Source of the DNA: Mycobacterium paraseoulense
GTDB taxonomy: Bacteria; Actinomycetota; Actinomycetes; Mycobacteriales; Mycobacteriaceae
DNA: 64,000 nucleotides
Direction: 5' to 3'
Assembly (NCBI RefSeq): GCF_010731655.1
Contig: NZ_AP022619.1
Span: 5,146,001 to 5,210,000, forward strand
Below the pieces are notes generated by a model. That model had not been told where the DNA came from, did no database searches, and saw nothing but the letters and a program-made list of their open reading frames with translations. The position numbers were made by a program, and so were the translations under genes. This document shows, piece after piece, positions 1 to 8,374 of the stretch. How positions within the stretch are numbered: the stretch's first letter is position 1; the number at the start of each line of letters is the position of its first letter.

Positions 1-1
1 C

Positions 2-838
2 GTCGAGACCATGCTGCGCGATGTCCATGATGATGCGAGCCGCACGGTGCGCATCGCGACGGGCCCGCTCGACGATCGGCGCCCGCCTCCCGCTCTCCCC
101 GCCCCGCCCGCCGACGCTCTGGCCATCACCGCCCCGTCATCGGGATTCCTGACCAGCATCGACGAGGCCGGGATGCGTTGCGCGGCAATCGACTCGGACG
201 CCAACCTGATCATCGACTGTTATCCCGGCAGCTCATTGGTCGAAGGGGTTCCGATCGGAGTGGCATGGCCCCGGCAGGACCGCATGACCGACGAGGCCTT
301 CGAACGGCTTCAGCGCGCGGTGCAGCGCTCCATCAGGGTGGGCTATGAGCGCACCGCGGCGCAGGACGTGTCTTACGGTCTGCGGCAGCTCACCGACGTC
401 GCGAACAAGGCGCTCTCGCCGGGCATCAACGACCCGACGACCGCCATCCACGCGCTGGGGCATATTTCCGCGCTGTTGTGCCAACTGGCCGGCCGTGATC
501 TCGGCCCGGTGCTGCTGCGCGACGACGACGACCGGGTGCGGGTGACGCTGCGCCGCCCCAGCTTCACCCACATCCTCGACCTCGCGATCACTCAGCCACG
601 TCGGTACGGCTCCAGTGATCCACAGGTGATCGCCCGCCTGTTCCTGCTCCTGGAGGAACTGGCCTGGCACGTCGATGACGAGTCGTCCGTTCGTGGGCAG
701 CTCGACCGGTTGCGGGGCACGGTCGCCCGCTCGAACTTCGACGACACGGAGATCGAACAACTGCAGGAGGCGGCGCGCCGGGTCGAGCACGCCCTCACCC
801 ACCTCGTCGATCGAAGCGATGCACGTCCGAACCGCTAA
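2..838 (+). CDS. DUF2254 membrane protein, C-terminal part (5' end outside window)
   Basis: The reading frame is open from the first complete codon of the window, so the gene begins upstream and only its C-terminal part is visible. The visible part is soluble and carries the conserved DUF2254 segment, with a YGLRQL motif followed by ALSPGINDPTTA near residues 124-150. DUF2254 proteins are predicted integral membrane proteins whose N-terminal transmembrane helices would lie outside this window; their function is unknown. An internal ATG at 11 exists, but starting there would leave a fragment with no membrane part. The following operon is on the same strand after 286 bp and is probably separate. 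Confidence 0.75.
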   Translation, partial: VETMLRDVHDDASRTVRIATGPLDDRRPPPALPAPPADALAITAPSSGFLTSIDEAGMRCAAIDSDANLIIDCYPGSSLVEGVPIGVAWPRQDRMTDEAFERLQRAVQRSIRVGYERTAAQDVSYGLRQLTDVANKALSPGINDPTTAIHALGHISALLCQLAGRDLGPVLLRDDDDRVRVTLRRPSFTHILDLAITQPRRYGSSDPQVIARLFLLLEELAWHVDDESSVRGQLDRLRGTVARSNFDDTEIEQLQEAARRVEHALTHLVDRSDARPNR

Positions 839-1059
839 CAGGTGCGATGCGCGATCTTCCGCCTCCGCCCGGCGTAGCTTTCCGGCGGCCCCTGTTTGCC
901 AGAATCGTCCGCCCGCGCGCGGGTTCACCTTGGAGGGGCCTGTCTGCTCAGTACGGATTCTGGTGAGCTGGGCCGCGGGCTGTCATACTCGTCGGATTGC
1001 CACGTCAACGCGCTCGCGCCCCCTCTGGCGTGGCACGGGTGGATAAAGCAGGAAGTCTC

Positions 1060-1128
1060 ATGAGCCTCTCGTTTTCTCGAGCGCTGAGCATCAGCGCAGC
1101 GGCCGGTCGCGCGGCCGTGGCGACGTGA
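1060..1128 (+). CDS. Possible 22-codon leader ORF coupled to the sensor kinase
   Basis: A short ORF starts at an ATG preceded by a good ribosome binding site (GCAGGAAG, about 6 bases upstream). It encodes a small peptide rich in serine and alanine. Its TGA overlaps the GTG start of the kinase gene as GTGA. The kinase start itself has no recognisable Shine-Dalgarno sequence, so translation could be coupled through this ORF. No function is recognised and conservation is unknown. The rest of the 839-1124 gap shows nothing else identifiable beyond promoter-like sequence. Confidence 0.35.
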   Translation: MSLSFSRALSISAAAGRAAVAT

Positions 1129-3869
1129 CCATGTTCGCCCGCCCGGCCCACTCGGCCGAGGCGGCCGCGCCCGAGTTCGCACAGCCCGGCGCCGCCGACG
1201 CGGCGCCGGCCAAACGCCCGCCGGCCTGGTCGCTGAGCAACTGGCCGGTCGGGTGGAAAGTCCTGGCCATCGTGCTGGTCCCGCTGCTGTTGGCGACGGT
1301 GTTCGGGGCGCTGCGCATCGAGGGCGCGATGGCGAATTCGAGTGGCCTGCGGCTGGCCGCGGCCCGCGCCGACGTGGTCCCGGTGATCACCAAGTACATG
1401 TCCGCCCTGGACGTCGCCCTGGTGGCGGGCAGCACAGGGCGCGACGTGGAGGGGGCCAAGAAGAACTTCGAGGCGCGCAAGTACGAACTGGACACGCGGC
1501 TGCGTGACACCGACGTGAGCCCCGAGGTCCGATCGGGAGTCAACAACCTGCTCGACGGCGGTCAGATGCTCGTGAATAAGGCGACCGACAACGGCCTCGG
1601 TTTGCGGGAGCGGGTGACCCTGTACGCCCCCATCCTGCTGACCGCGGAGGACGTCATCAACGCGTCGGTGCGCGTCGACGACGAGAAGATCCGCGCCCAG
1701 ACCCAGGGCCTGAGCCGGGCGGTCGGGGCCCGCGGCCAGATGACGATGCAGAAGATCCTGGTCACCCGGGGCGCGGAGCTGCCCGAGCCGCAACTGCGGA
1801 CGTCGATGATCACCCTGGCGGGGACCGAGCCGTCGACGCTGTTCGGGATGAGCGAAGTCCTCGGCGCCGGTTCGCCCGAGGCCAAGACGCTCCAGCAGCA
1901 ACTGGTGACCCGGATGGCGATCATGTCCGATCCGGCCAGCGTGCTCGTCGACAACGCCGACCTGCTGCGCTCGATACAGACCACCGACGAGATCGCCGAC
2001 CAGGTCATCAAGGACGCCACCGCGTCGGTGACCAAGTCCGTGCATGCCCAGGCCGCCGACAAGCGCAACGCCGCGATCGTCGACACCGTCCTGGTGCTCT
2101 CCGCCATCGTCATCGCGCTGGGCGTCGTGCTGCTGGTGGCGCGCGCCCTCGTGCGCCCGCTGCGCATCCTGCGCGACGGCGCCCTCAAGGTGGCCCACAC
2201 CGACCTCGAGGAGGAGATCGCCCGGGTCAAGGCGGGCGGCGCCGAGCCGACGCCGCAGCCGCTGCCGGTCTACACCACCGAGGAGATCGGCCAGGTCGCC
2301 CACGCGGTCGACGAACTGCACACCCAGGCCCTGCTGCTCGCCGGCGACGAGGCCCGATTGCGGCTGCTGGTCAACGACATGTTCGAGACCATGTCGCGGC
2401 GCAGCCGCTCGCTGGTCGACCAGCAGCTGTCGCTCATCGACCGGCTGGAACGCAACGAGGAGGACCCCGAACGCCTGGACAGCCTGTTCCGGCTGGACCA
2501 CCTGGCGGCCAGGCTGCGCCGCAACAGCGCCAACCTGCTGGTGCTGGCCGGCGCGCAGCTCGCCCGCGACCAGCGCGACCCGGTGCCGCTGTCGACGGTG
2601 CTCAACGCCGCGGTGTCCGAGGTCGAGGACTACCGCCGCGTCGAAATCGCCGGGCTGCCCGACAACAGCACGCTGATCGGTGCGGCCGCCGGCGGGGCCA
2701 TCCACCTGTTCGCCGAGCTGATCGACAACGCCCTGCGCTACTCGCCGCCGTCGACGACCGTGCGGGTGTCGGCGGCCCGCGGCGGCTCGGATCCCCAGGG
2801 GGGAGTCGTGGTGCGGATCGCCGACGCCGGCCTGGGCATGAACGACACCGATCGGCGCATCGCCAACATGCGGCTGCAGGCCGGGGGCGAGGTCAGCCCC
2901 GACAACGCCCGCCACATGGGCCTGTTCGTGGTGGGCCGGATCGCGGCCCGGCACGGCATCCGGGTGGGGCTGCGCGGCCCGGCGGCCAACGAGACGGGCT
3001 CGGGTACCACCGCCGAGATCTACCTGCCGCCGGCCATCCTCGAGGGCGCTGCCCAGCCGGTCCGCACCGCGCGGATCCGCGCGGTTTCGTCGCCCAGCGC
3101 GCAACTCGCCGCGGCGATCGCCGCGCCGGAACCCACCGCCGAACCCTCCGTCCAGCCCGCGGGCGAGAAGCCCGCGCCGCCGGTCACGCTGCTGCCGCGG
3201 CGCAACCCCGGTTCCAGCGGCATCACCGAGGTGCCCGCCCAGCCCGCCGAACAGCCGCCCCGGCGGCACCGGCGCGAGCTGCCCACCCCGTGGTGGGAGA
3301 GCGGGGCCCCGGCGGCACCGGTGACCCCGGCCGAGCCGGAGCCCAAGCCCGCGCCGGCGCGGACGGCGTCGGACACGTCGGCGTTCTTCTCCGCGCGCTC
3401 GCGCGAGGCCGACAAGCCGGCGACCGCGGCGCCCAGCGCGCCTGGCCCGTCGATCCCGGCCGCACCCAAGAGCGAAACGGCCCCGGCCGACGACGACGTG
3501 ATCTACCGGCGGATGCTGTCGGAGATGCTCGGCGATCCGCACGACCTCGTCAACAGCGCCGACCTGGACTGGCAGTCGGTGTGGGACCGCGGCTGGACGC
3601 TGGCCGCCGCGGCCGAGGACAAGCCCGTGGAGTCGCGCACCGCCGAGCACGGCCTGCCGGTCCGCACGCCCGGCGCCCGGCTGGTTCCCGGCGCGGCCAA
3701 CGGGACGAGCCTGCCCGACCAGGACCAGCCCGCCTCCGACCGCGAACCGCAGCACGCCGCCGCGGGCCGTGATCCCGAGGCGGTGCGCGCCTCCTTCAGC
3801 AGCCACTTCGGCGGGGTGCGCACCGGCCGGTCGCACGCCCGCGATCCCCAAGGGCCCGATGAGCAATGA
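1125..3869 (+). CDS. Conservon-type membrane sensor histidine kinase (Rv3365c / CvnA-like)
   Basis: A 914-residue membrane sensor. A first transmembrane helix lies near residues 45-62, followed by an extracytoplasmic sensor region of about 270 residues. A second helix near 322-342 leads into HAMP-like sequence. A DHp-like segment contains [10 protein letters not shown], whose His is at the phosphoacceptor position. The HATPase_c domain has its N box ([11 protein letters not shown]) near 530 and a G box (DAGLGM) near 566. After about 640 a long Pro/Ala-rich tail runs to a conserved C-terminal end. In Streptomyces conservons and mycobacterial mfp operons this kinase sits with roadblock, DUF742 and GTPase partners, exactly as here. 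GTG at 1125 was taken as start; ATG at 1131 is the alternative. The stop overlaps the next start as ATGA. Confidence 0.9.
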   Translation: MTMFARPAHSAEAAAPEFAQPGAADAAPAKRPPAWSLSNWPVGWKVLAIVLVPLLLATVFGALRIEGAMANSSGLRLAAARADVVPVITKYMSALDVALVAGSTGRDVEGAKKNFEARKYELDTRLRDTDVSPEVRSGVNNLLDGGQMLVNKATDNGLGLRERVTLYAPILLTAEDVINASVRVDDEKIRAQTQGLSRAVGARGQMTMQKILVTRGAELPEPQLRTSMITLAGTEPSTLFGMSEVLGAGSPEAKTLQQQLVTRMAIMSDPASVLVDNADLLRSIQTTDEIADQVIKDATASVTKSVHAQAADKRNAAIVDTVLVLSAIVIALGVVLLVARALVRPLRILRDGALKVAHTDLEEEIARVKAGGAEPTPQPLPVYTTEEIGQVAHAVDELHTQALLLAGDEARLRLLVNDMFETMSRRSRSLVDQQLSLIDRLERNEEDPERLDSLFRLDHLAARLRRNSANLLVLAGAQLARDQRDPVPLSTVLNAAVSEVEDYRRVEIAGLPDNSTLIGAAAGGAIHLFAELIDNALRYSPPSTTVRVSAARGGSDPQGGVVVRIADAGLGMNDTDRRIANMRLQAGGEVSPDNARHMGLFVVGRIAARHGIRVGLRGPAANETGSGTTAEIYLPPAILEGAAQPVRTARIRAVSSPSAQLAAAIAAPEPTAEPSVQPAGEKPAPPVTLLPRRNPGSSGITEVPAQPAEQPPRRHRRELPTPWWESGAPAAPVTPAEPEPKPAPARTASDTSAFFSARSREADKPATAAPSAPGPSIPAAPKSETAPADDDVIYRRMLSEMLGDPHDLVNSADLDWQSVWDRGWTLAAAAEDKPVESRTAEHGLPVRTPGARLVPGAANGTSLPDQDQPASDREPQHAAAGRDPEAVRASFSSHFGGVRTGRSHARDPQGPDEQ

Positions 3870-4288
3870 CCGCACCCGGAAATCCCCCGCAAGCGGGCGG
3901 TGTCCCCTCCCTGGACTGGCTGGTGACGCGGTTCGCCCGCGAGGTCCCCGGCGTGGCGCACGCCCTGCTGGTCTCGGTCGACGGGCTGCCGATCGCCGCC
4001 AGCGAGCATCTCCCGCGCGAGCGCGCCGACCAGCTGGCCGCGGTGGCCTCCGGGCTGGCCAGCCTCGCGACCGGCGCCGCGCAGCTGTTCGAGGGCGGCC
4101 AGGTGCTGCAGTCGGTGGTCGAGATGCAGCACGGCTACCTGCTGTTGATGCGCGTCGGCGACGGCTCGCATCTGGCCACGCTGGCCGCGACATCGTGCGA
4201 CATCGGTCAAATCGGCTACGAGATGGCCATCCTGGTCGAGCGGGTCGGGGGCGTGGTGCAGTCCACCCGCCGGTCTGGCGTCTCGTGA
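3866..4288 (+). CDS. Roadblock/LC7 domain protein (CvnB-like, Rv3364c homologue)
   Basis: A 140-residue cytoplasmic protein that is essentially one roadblock/LC7 domain (residues about 10-120), recognised from [29 protein letters not shown] near its start. Roadblock proteins dimerise and typically regulate Ras-like GTPases, often as GTPase-activating partners. Here the likely partner is the GTPase encoded two genes downstream. Its ATG overlaps the kinase stop by 4 bases, and only 6 bases separate its stop from the DUF742 gene, so all are expected on one transcript. Confidence 0.9.
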   Translation: MTAPGNPPQAGGVPSLDWLVTRFAREVPGVAHALLVSVDGLPIAASEHLPRERADQLAAVASGLASLATGAAQLFEGGQVLQSVVEMQHGYLLLMRVGDGSHLATLAATSCDIGQIGYEMAILVERVGGVVQSTRRSGVS

Positions 4289-4294
4289 GCCGCG

Positions 4295-4669
4295 ATGGAC
4301 GAACGCGAGCCCCGGCCGACCGCACGTAAAGGCAACCTGGTCCGCCCCTACACCCTGACGTCCGGACGGACCGGCACCGACGTCGACCTTCCCGTGGAAG
4401 CGCCGATTCAGACGCTGCAGGCCGGCCTGGCTCACCGATGGCCCCCCGACGACGCGAAAGGCAAGATCATTCAACTGTGCGTCGGCAGCCCGTCGGTGGC
4501 GGAAATCTCTGCCCGGCTGGATCTTCCGCTCGGCGTCACGCGCGTCCTGGTCGGTGATCTGGTTTTGTCCGGCTACCTTCGGGTGCATAGGACGTTGTCC
4601 GAGCGTTCGACCAGAGATGAGCGCCACGAACTGATAGGAAGGACGCTGCGTGGCCTTAAGGCACTCTGA
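4295..4669 (+). CDS. DUF742 protein of the conservon (CvnC-like, Rv3363c homologue)
   Basis: A 124-residue DUF742 protein. It shows the N-terminal NLVRPYTLTSGRT segment and a winged-helix-like C-terminal half (SVAEISARLDLPLGVTRVLVGDLVLSGYLRVH, about residues 66-100). DUF742 proteins accompany conservon kinases and GTPases, and their biochemical role is unclear. The helix-turn-helix-like region suggests protein or DNA contacts, which is inference. The last 20 bases overlap the start of the downstream GTPase gene. Confidence 0.9.
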   Translation: MDEREPRPTARKGNLVRPYTLTSGRTGTDVDLPVEAPIQTLQAGLAHRWPPDDAKGKIIQLCVGSPSVAEISARLDLPLGVTRVLVGDLVLSGYLRVHRTLSERSTRDERHELIGRTLRGLKAL

Positions 4670-5249
4670 CACGCACTCCGAGATGCGGCCCGACTCCGGG
4701 GCCCACGCCTCGACGAAGATCGTCATCGCCGGCGGATTCGGCGCCGGCAAGACGACGTTTGTGGGGGCGGTGTCGGAGATCATGCCGTTGCGCACCGAGG
4801 CGATGCTCACCGACGCCTCGGCCGTCGTCGATGCGCTGGACGCCACGCCGGACAAGCGGACCACCACGGTCGCGATGGACTTCGGCCGGATCACGCTGGA
4901 CGAGGACCTGGTGCTCTACCTGTTCGGGACGCCGGGTCAGCGCCGGTTCTGGTTCATGTGGGACGACCTGGTTCGCGGGGCCATCGGGGCGATCGTGCTG
5001 GTGGACTGCCGGCGCCTGGAGGACAGCTTCGCCGCGGTCGACTTCTTCGAGCACCGCAACCTACCGTTCCTGGTCGCGGTCAACGAGTTCGACGGCGCGC
5101 CACGCTATCCCGTCGCGGAGGTGCGCGAAGCGCTGACCCTGCCCGCGCATATCCCGGTGATCACGGTCGACGCCCGGGACCGCCGGTCGGCCACCGACGC
5201 GCTGATCGCGGTCAGCGAATACGCCCTGACCAGCCTGACCGCCAGTTGA
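4650..5249 (+). CDS. mfpB: Small GTPase MfpB (CvnD-like, Rv3362c homologue)
   Basis: A 199-residue Ras-like GTPase of the MfpB/CvnD family. The P-loop GGFGAGKTT is at residues 28-36. A G3-like region GTPGQRRFWFMWDDL follows, and an NEFDG segment replaces the usual NKxD base-recognition motif, as is typical for this family. In mycobacteria MfpB has been reported to work with MfpA in modulating DNA gyrase and fluoroquinolone susceptibility. It starts at a GTG inside the DUF742 gene, and its stop overlaps the TTG start of mfpA (TTGA), which supports translational coupling of the two partners. Confidence 0.92.
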   Translation: MALRHSDTHSEMRPDSGAHASTKIVIAGGFGAGKTTFVGAVSEIMPLRTEAMLTDASAVVDALDATPDKRTTTVAMDFGRITLDEDLVLYLFGTPGQRRFWFMWDDLVRGAIGAIVLVDCRRLEDSFAAVDFFEHRNLPFLVAVNEFDGAPRYPVAEVREALTLPAHIPVITVDARDRRSATDALIAVSEYALTSLTAS

Positions 5250-5797
5250 GCGAGCGGTGGGCTGATCGCCACTTCGAAGGCCACGACTTCACCGACGAGG
5301 ACCTCAGCCGGCTGCACACCGAGCGGGCCGTGTTCGACGGGTGCAACTTCAACGGCGCCAACCTGGCCGAGTCCCAACACCGCGGGTCGGCGTTCCGCAA
5401 TTGCACCTTCCGGCGAAGCTCGTTGTGGCACAGCGTGTTTACCCAGTGCAGCATGCTGGGCTCGGTGTTCGTGCAGTGCCGGCTGCGGCCCATCACCTTC
5501 GACGAGGTCGACTTCACGCTGGCGGTGCTCGGCGGTAACGACCTGCGCGGCGTCGACCTGAGCGGCTGCCGGTTGCGGGAGGCCAGCCTGGTGGAGGCGG
5601 ACCTGCGCAAGGCGGTGTTGCGCGGGGCCGACCTGTCCGGCGCGCGGGCGACGGGCGCCCGGCTCGACGGCGCCGACCTGCGCGGCGCGGCCGTGGATCC
5701 CGCATTGTGGCGGACCGCCTCGCTGGCGGGCGCCCGCGTGGACGTCGGCCAGGCGGTGGCCTTCGCGGCGGCGCAGGGCCTGCGCCTCGACGGCTGA
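5246..5797 (+). CDS. mfpA: Pentapeptide-repeat gyrase-protecting protein MfpA
   Basis: A 183-residue right-handed beta-helix protein made of A(D/N)LxX pentapeptides, for example CNFNGANLAES, DLRGVDLSG and ADLRGAAV. MfpA of M. tuberculosis is a DNA-mimicking dimer of the same length (183 residues) that binds gyrase and lowers quinolone sensitivity. The TTG at 5246 is chosen because it gives exactly this length, overlaps the mfpB stop by 4 bases, and begins where homology begins. The same frame stays open upstream through mfpB but has no homology there. The mfpB-mfpA coupling fits the reported GTPase-gyrase-modulator partnership. Confidence 0.93.
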   Translation: MSERWADRHFEGHDFTDEDLSRLHTERAVFDGCNFNGANLAESQHRGSAFRNCTFRRSSLWHSVFTQCSMLGSVFVQCRLRPITFDEVDFTLAVLGGNDLRGVDLSGCRLREASLVEADLRKAVLRGADLSGARATGARLDGADLRGAAVDPALWRTASLAGARVDVGQAVAFAAAQGLRLDG

Positions 5798-5802
5798 TCG
5801 GC

Positions 5803-8358
5803 TCAGTGCTTGAGCCGGATGCGCCACCGCACCAGGCCGGCATAGGCGACCGACAAGGCCGCGAGCATGCCCATGTCGAACAGCCAGGCTCCCGGCGTGT
5901 GCTGGAAGTGGCTGTCCCGCGGGTTCTGCGGGCCGGGCGCCACGGTCCACAGGTCGACGGTCGACGCCTGCGCGGCGTACCCCCAGCGCGAGGGCACCAC
6001 CCAGGACAGCTGGTCGAGGAAGATCCGGTTGGTGACCGGCACCATTCCGCCGGAAAGCACCATCTGTCCCATGAGCGACACCACCAGCAGCGGCATGATC
6101 TGCTCGTTGGAGCGCGCCAGCGCCGACAGCAGCAGCCCCAGCATCGCCGCCGCCACGCACGTCGCCGCGACGGCGACGAACAGCTCGAGGGTGGCGTTCC
6201 CGAGCAGCACGGCCGGCCGCTTGGGCGCGCCCTTGCCGATCACCACGATGGCGGTGGCGATCGCCGCCTGCACGACGGCGAACACGCAGAACACGGCGAT
6301 CTTCGCGAGCAGGTAGGCGGTGGTGGACAGCCCGACGGCCTGCTCGCGGCGGAAGATGGGGCGCTCGCCGATCAGGTCGCGGATCGTCAGCGCCGTGCCC
6401 ATGAACGCTGCGGCCATGGTCAGCAGGGTCAGGATCGTCCCGGCCTCGCCGGCCGAATCGCTCGTCGGGTCGGCGTAGCCGAACCCGGTGTGGCCTGGCA
6501 CGGTCAGCGACAGCGCCCCCATGATGAACGGCAGCAGCGCCAGGAACACGAAATAGGCGCGGTCGGAGACGACGAGGCGAACCTGGCGGCGGGCCACGGT
6601 GGAGAACTGGCGGCGCATGCCGGTGCGCGGCGCGACGCCCAGATCGGCCGGTGCCTCCGTCTCCACGGGCGGCGGCGGTTTGTTCTGTGCCAAAAAGCGG
6701 CGGTTGGCCTCGTCGGGGTCGGCGCCCACCTTCGCGAAGATCTGCGCCCAGTTGGTGGTCCCCATGACCGAGCCGATCTGGTCGGGCGGGCCCAGGAAGG
6801 CGGTCTTGCCGCCGGGCGCCATCAGCAGCACCTGGTCGCACACGTCGAGGTAGGTCAGCGAGTGGGTGACCACCAGCACCACCCGGCCCGCGTCGGCCAG
6901 CTGGCGCAGCATCGTCATGACCTGCAGGTCCAGCGCCGGGTCCAGGCCCGAGGTCGGCTCGTCGAGGATCAGCAGCGACGGCCCGGTGAGCAGCTCGAGG
7001 GCCACCGAGGCGCGCTTGCGCTGCCCGCCGGAGAGCTTGTCGACCCGGGTGTCCGCGTGCTGGGTCAGCCCCAGTTCGTCGAGCACCTGCGCGACGACCT
7101 CTTCGCGGTCGGCCTTGGTGGTGTCGGGTGGCAGCCGCAGTTCGGCCGCGTAGCCGAGGGCCTGGTTGACCGTGAGCTGGCGGTGCACGACGTCGTCCTG
7201 GGGCACCATCCCGATCCGGGTCCGCAGCGACGCGTACTCGGTGTGGATGTCGTGGCCCTCGAAGGTGACCAGCCCCGAGGTCGGGGTGGCGTACCCGGCG
7301 ATCAGCCGCGACAGCGTGGTCTTGCCCGCGCCGGACCCGCCGATGAGGGCGGTCAGCGTGCCCGGGCGGGCGGTCAGCGAGACCTTCTCGAGCAGGTTCT
7401 TGCCGTTGACGGCGAAGTCGACGCCGCGCACCTCCAAACCGCCGGTGCGCGTCGCCGCCTCCTGCCGGCGGACCAGGATGCCCCCGGAGAACACCAGGTC
7501 GACGTTCCCGATGGTCACCACGTCACCCTCGGACAGCACGGCCGACGCGGCCTTGACGCCGTTGACGAAGGTCCCGTTGCTGCTGTTGGCGTCGCGGATC
7601 TCGGGACCCGCGGGCGTCGGGGTCAGGAACGCGTGGTGGCGCGACGCCAGCACGTCGTGGATGACGATGTCGTTGTCGAGCGCGCGCCCGATCCAGGCGG
7701 GGCGTCCGGGCCGGTCGGTCACCCGCTCGCCGTCGGGCCCCAGGTTCTTCACCCGCGTGGTCGGGAACTCCGCCGCCTGGCCGCTCACGCCGATCTCGGT
7801 CGGCTGGTTCAGTTCGGGCGGCCCACCGGACTGCGGCACCGACCGGGTCGCGGCGTCCGGCCGCACGATCGGGACGGCCGTCGTGCGGCTCGGGCCCTGC
7901 CATGGGTGCGGGCGCGGCGGTGGGGCCGGGGGCTGCCGCGGCGGGGCCGGTGGCCGCTGCGCGGCGGGCTTCGCGCGGCCGGCGTCGCCGGGTGGCGCGA
8001 TGACCGGGATCGATTCCGTGGTCGGCGGAAGCATGCCCACGGTCCCGGTGTGGTGGCCGATCTCGAAGGTGATCCGTGGACCGTCGGGTTTGCCGATGTT
8101 GATGGTCTGGCCGTCCTCGATGTCGACCGCCGGCACCCGCCGGCCGTCGACGTACAAGCCGTTCAGCGACTTGTTGTCCAGCGCCACCCATTTGCCGCGA
8201 TCGAAGCGCAGCAGCAAGTGCGCGCGGGCGACCAGCGGGTGTGCGACCCGCAGGTCCGCGCGCAGGTCGCTGCCGACGACCACGTCGCGGCCGGCCGCGA
8301 AGCTGCCCTTCGATCGGTCGGATCGAACAGTCAGCACTTGCTCGGCGGCTTGAGTCAT
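5803..8358 (-). CDS. FHA-domain ABC exporter, Rv1747-like (downstream copy)
   Basis: An 851-residue fused half-transporter. An N-terminal FHA domain (about residues 8-100) is followed by a Pro/Ala-rich linker to about 200. A second FHA domain (about 205-290; SRHHAF and SSNGTFVNG) comes next. The ABC ATPase (about 305-530) has Walker A GGSGAGKTT with Lys346, LSGGQRKR near 442 and LLILDEPTSGLDP. A C-terminal ABC-2 permease has about six helices. The domain order matches M. tuberculosis Rv1747, an exporter whose FHA domains bind phosphothreonine and which is regulated by the kinase PknF. No kinase gene is adjacent here. It lies 16 bp downstream of a paralogue on the same strand and is almost certainly co-transcribed with it. 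Confidence 0.9.
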   Translation of the reverse strand: MTQAAEQVLTVRSDRSKGSFAAGRDVVVGSDLRADLRVAHPLVARAHLLLRFDRGKWVALDNKSLNGLYVDGRRVPAVDIEDGQTINIGKPDGPRITFEIGHHTGTVGMLPPTTESIPVIAPPGDAGRAKPAAQRPPAPPRQPPAPPPRPHPWQGPSRTTAVPIVRPDAATRSVPQSGGPPELNQPTEIGVSGQAAEFPTTRVKNLGPDGERVTDRPGRPAWIGRALDNDIVIHDVLASRHHAFLTPTPAGPEIRDANSSNGTFVNGVKAASAVLSEGDVVTIGNVDLVFSGGILVRRQEAATRTGGLEVRGVDFAVNGKNLLEKVSLTARPGTLTALIGGSGAGKTTLSRLIAGYATPTSGLVTFEGHDIHTEYASLRTRIGMVPQDDVVHRQLTVNQALGYAAELRLPPDTTKADREEVVAQVLDELGLTQHADTRVDKLSGGQRKRASVALELLTGPSLLILDEPTSGLDPALDLQVMTMLRQLADAGRVVLVVTHSLTYLDVCDQVLLMAPGGKTAFLGPPDQIGSVMGTTNWAQIFAKVGADPDEANRRFLAQNKPPPPVETEAPADLGVAPRTGMRRQFSTVARRQVRLVVSDRAYFVFLALLPFIMGALSLTVPGHTGFGYADPTSDSAGEAGTILTLLTMAAAFMGTALTIRDLIGERPIFRREQAVGLSTTAYLLAKIAVFCVFAVVQAAIATAIVVIGKGAPKRPAVLLGNATLELFVAVAATCVAAAMLGLLLSALARSNEQIMPLLVVSLMGQMVLSGGMVPVTNRIFLDQLSWVVPSRWGYAAQASTVDLWTVAPGPQNPRDSHFQHTPGAWLFDMGMLAALSVAYAGLVRWRIRLKH

Positions 8359-8374
8359 CGGACCGGCCGCAAGC

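Noticed and set aside
1005..4325. Very long minus-strand open frame opposite the sensor kinase operon
   Set aside because: Arg/Gly/Ala/Pro-rich shadow of high-GC coding on the plus strand; the plus-strand genes have clear domains and overlapping starts.
4958..5245. Upstream extension of mfpA inside mfpB
   Set aside because: Out of frame with the conserved GTPase; pentapeptide homology and length fit only a start at 5246.
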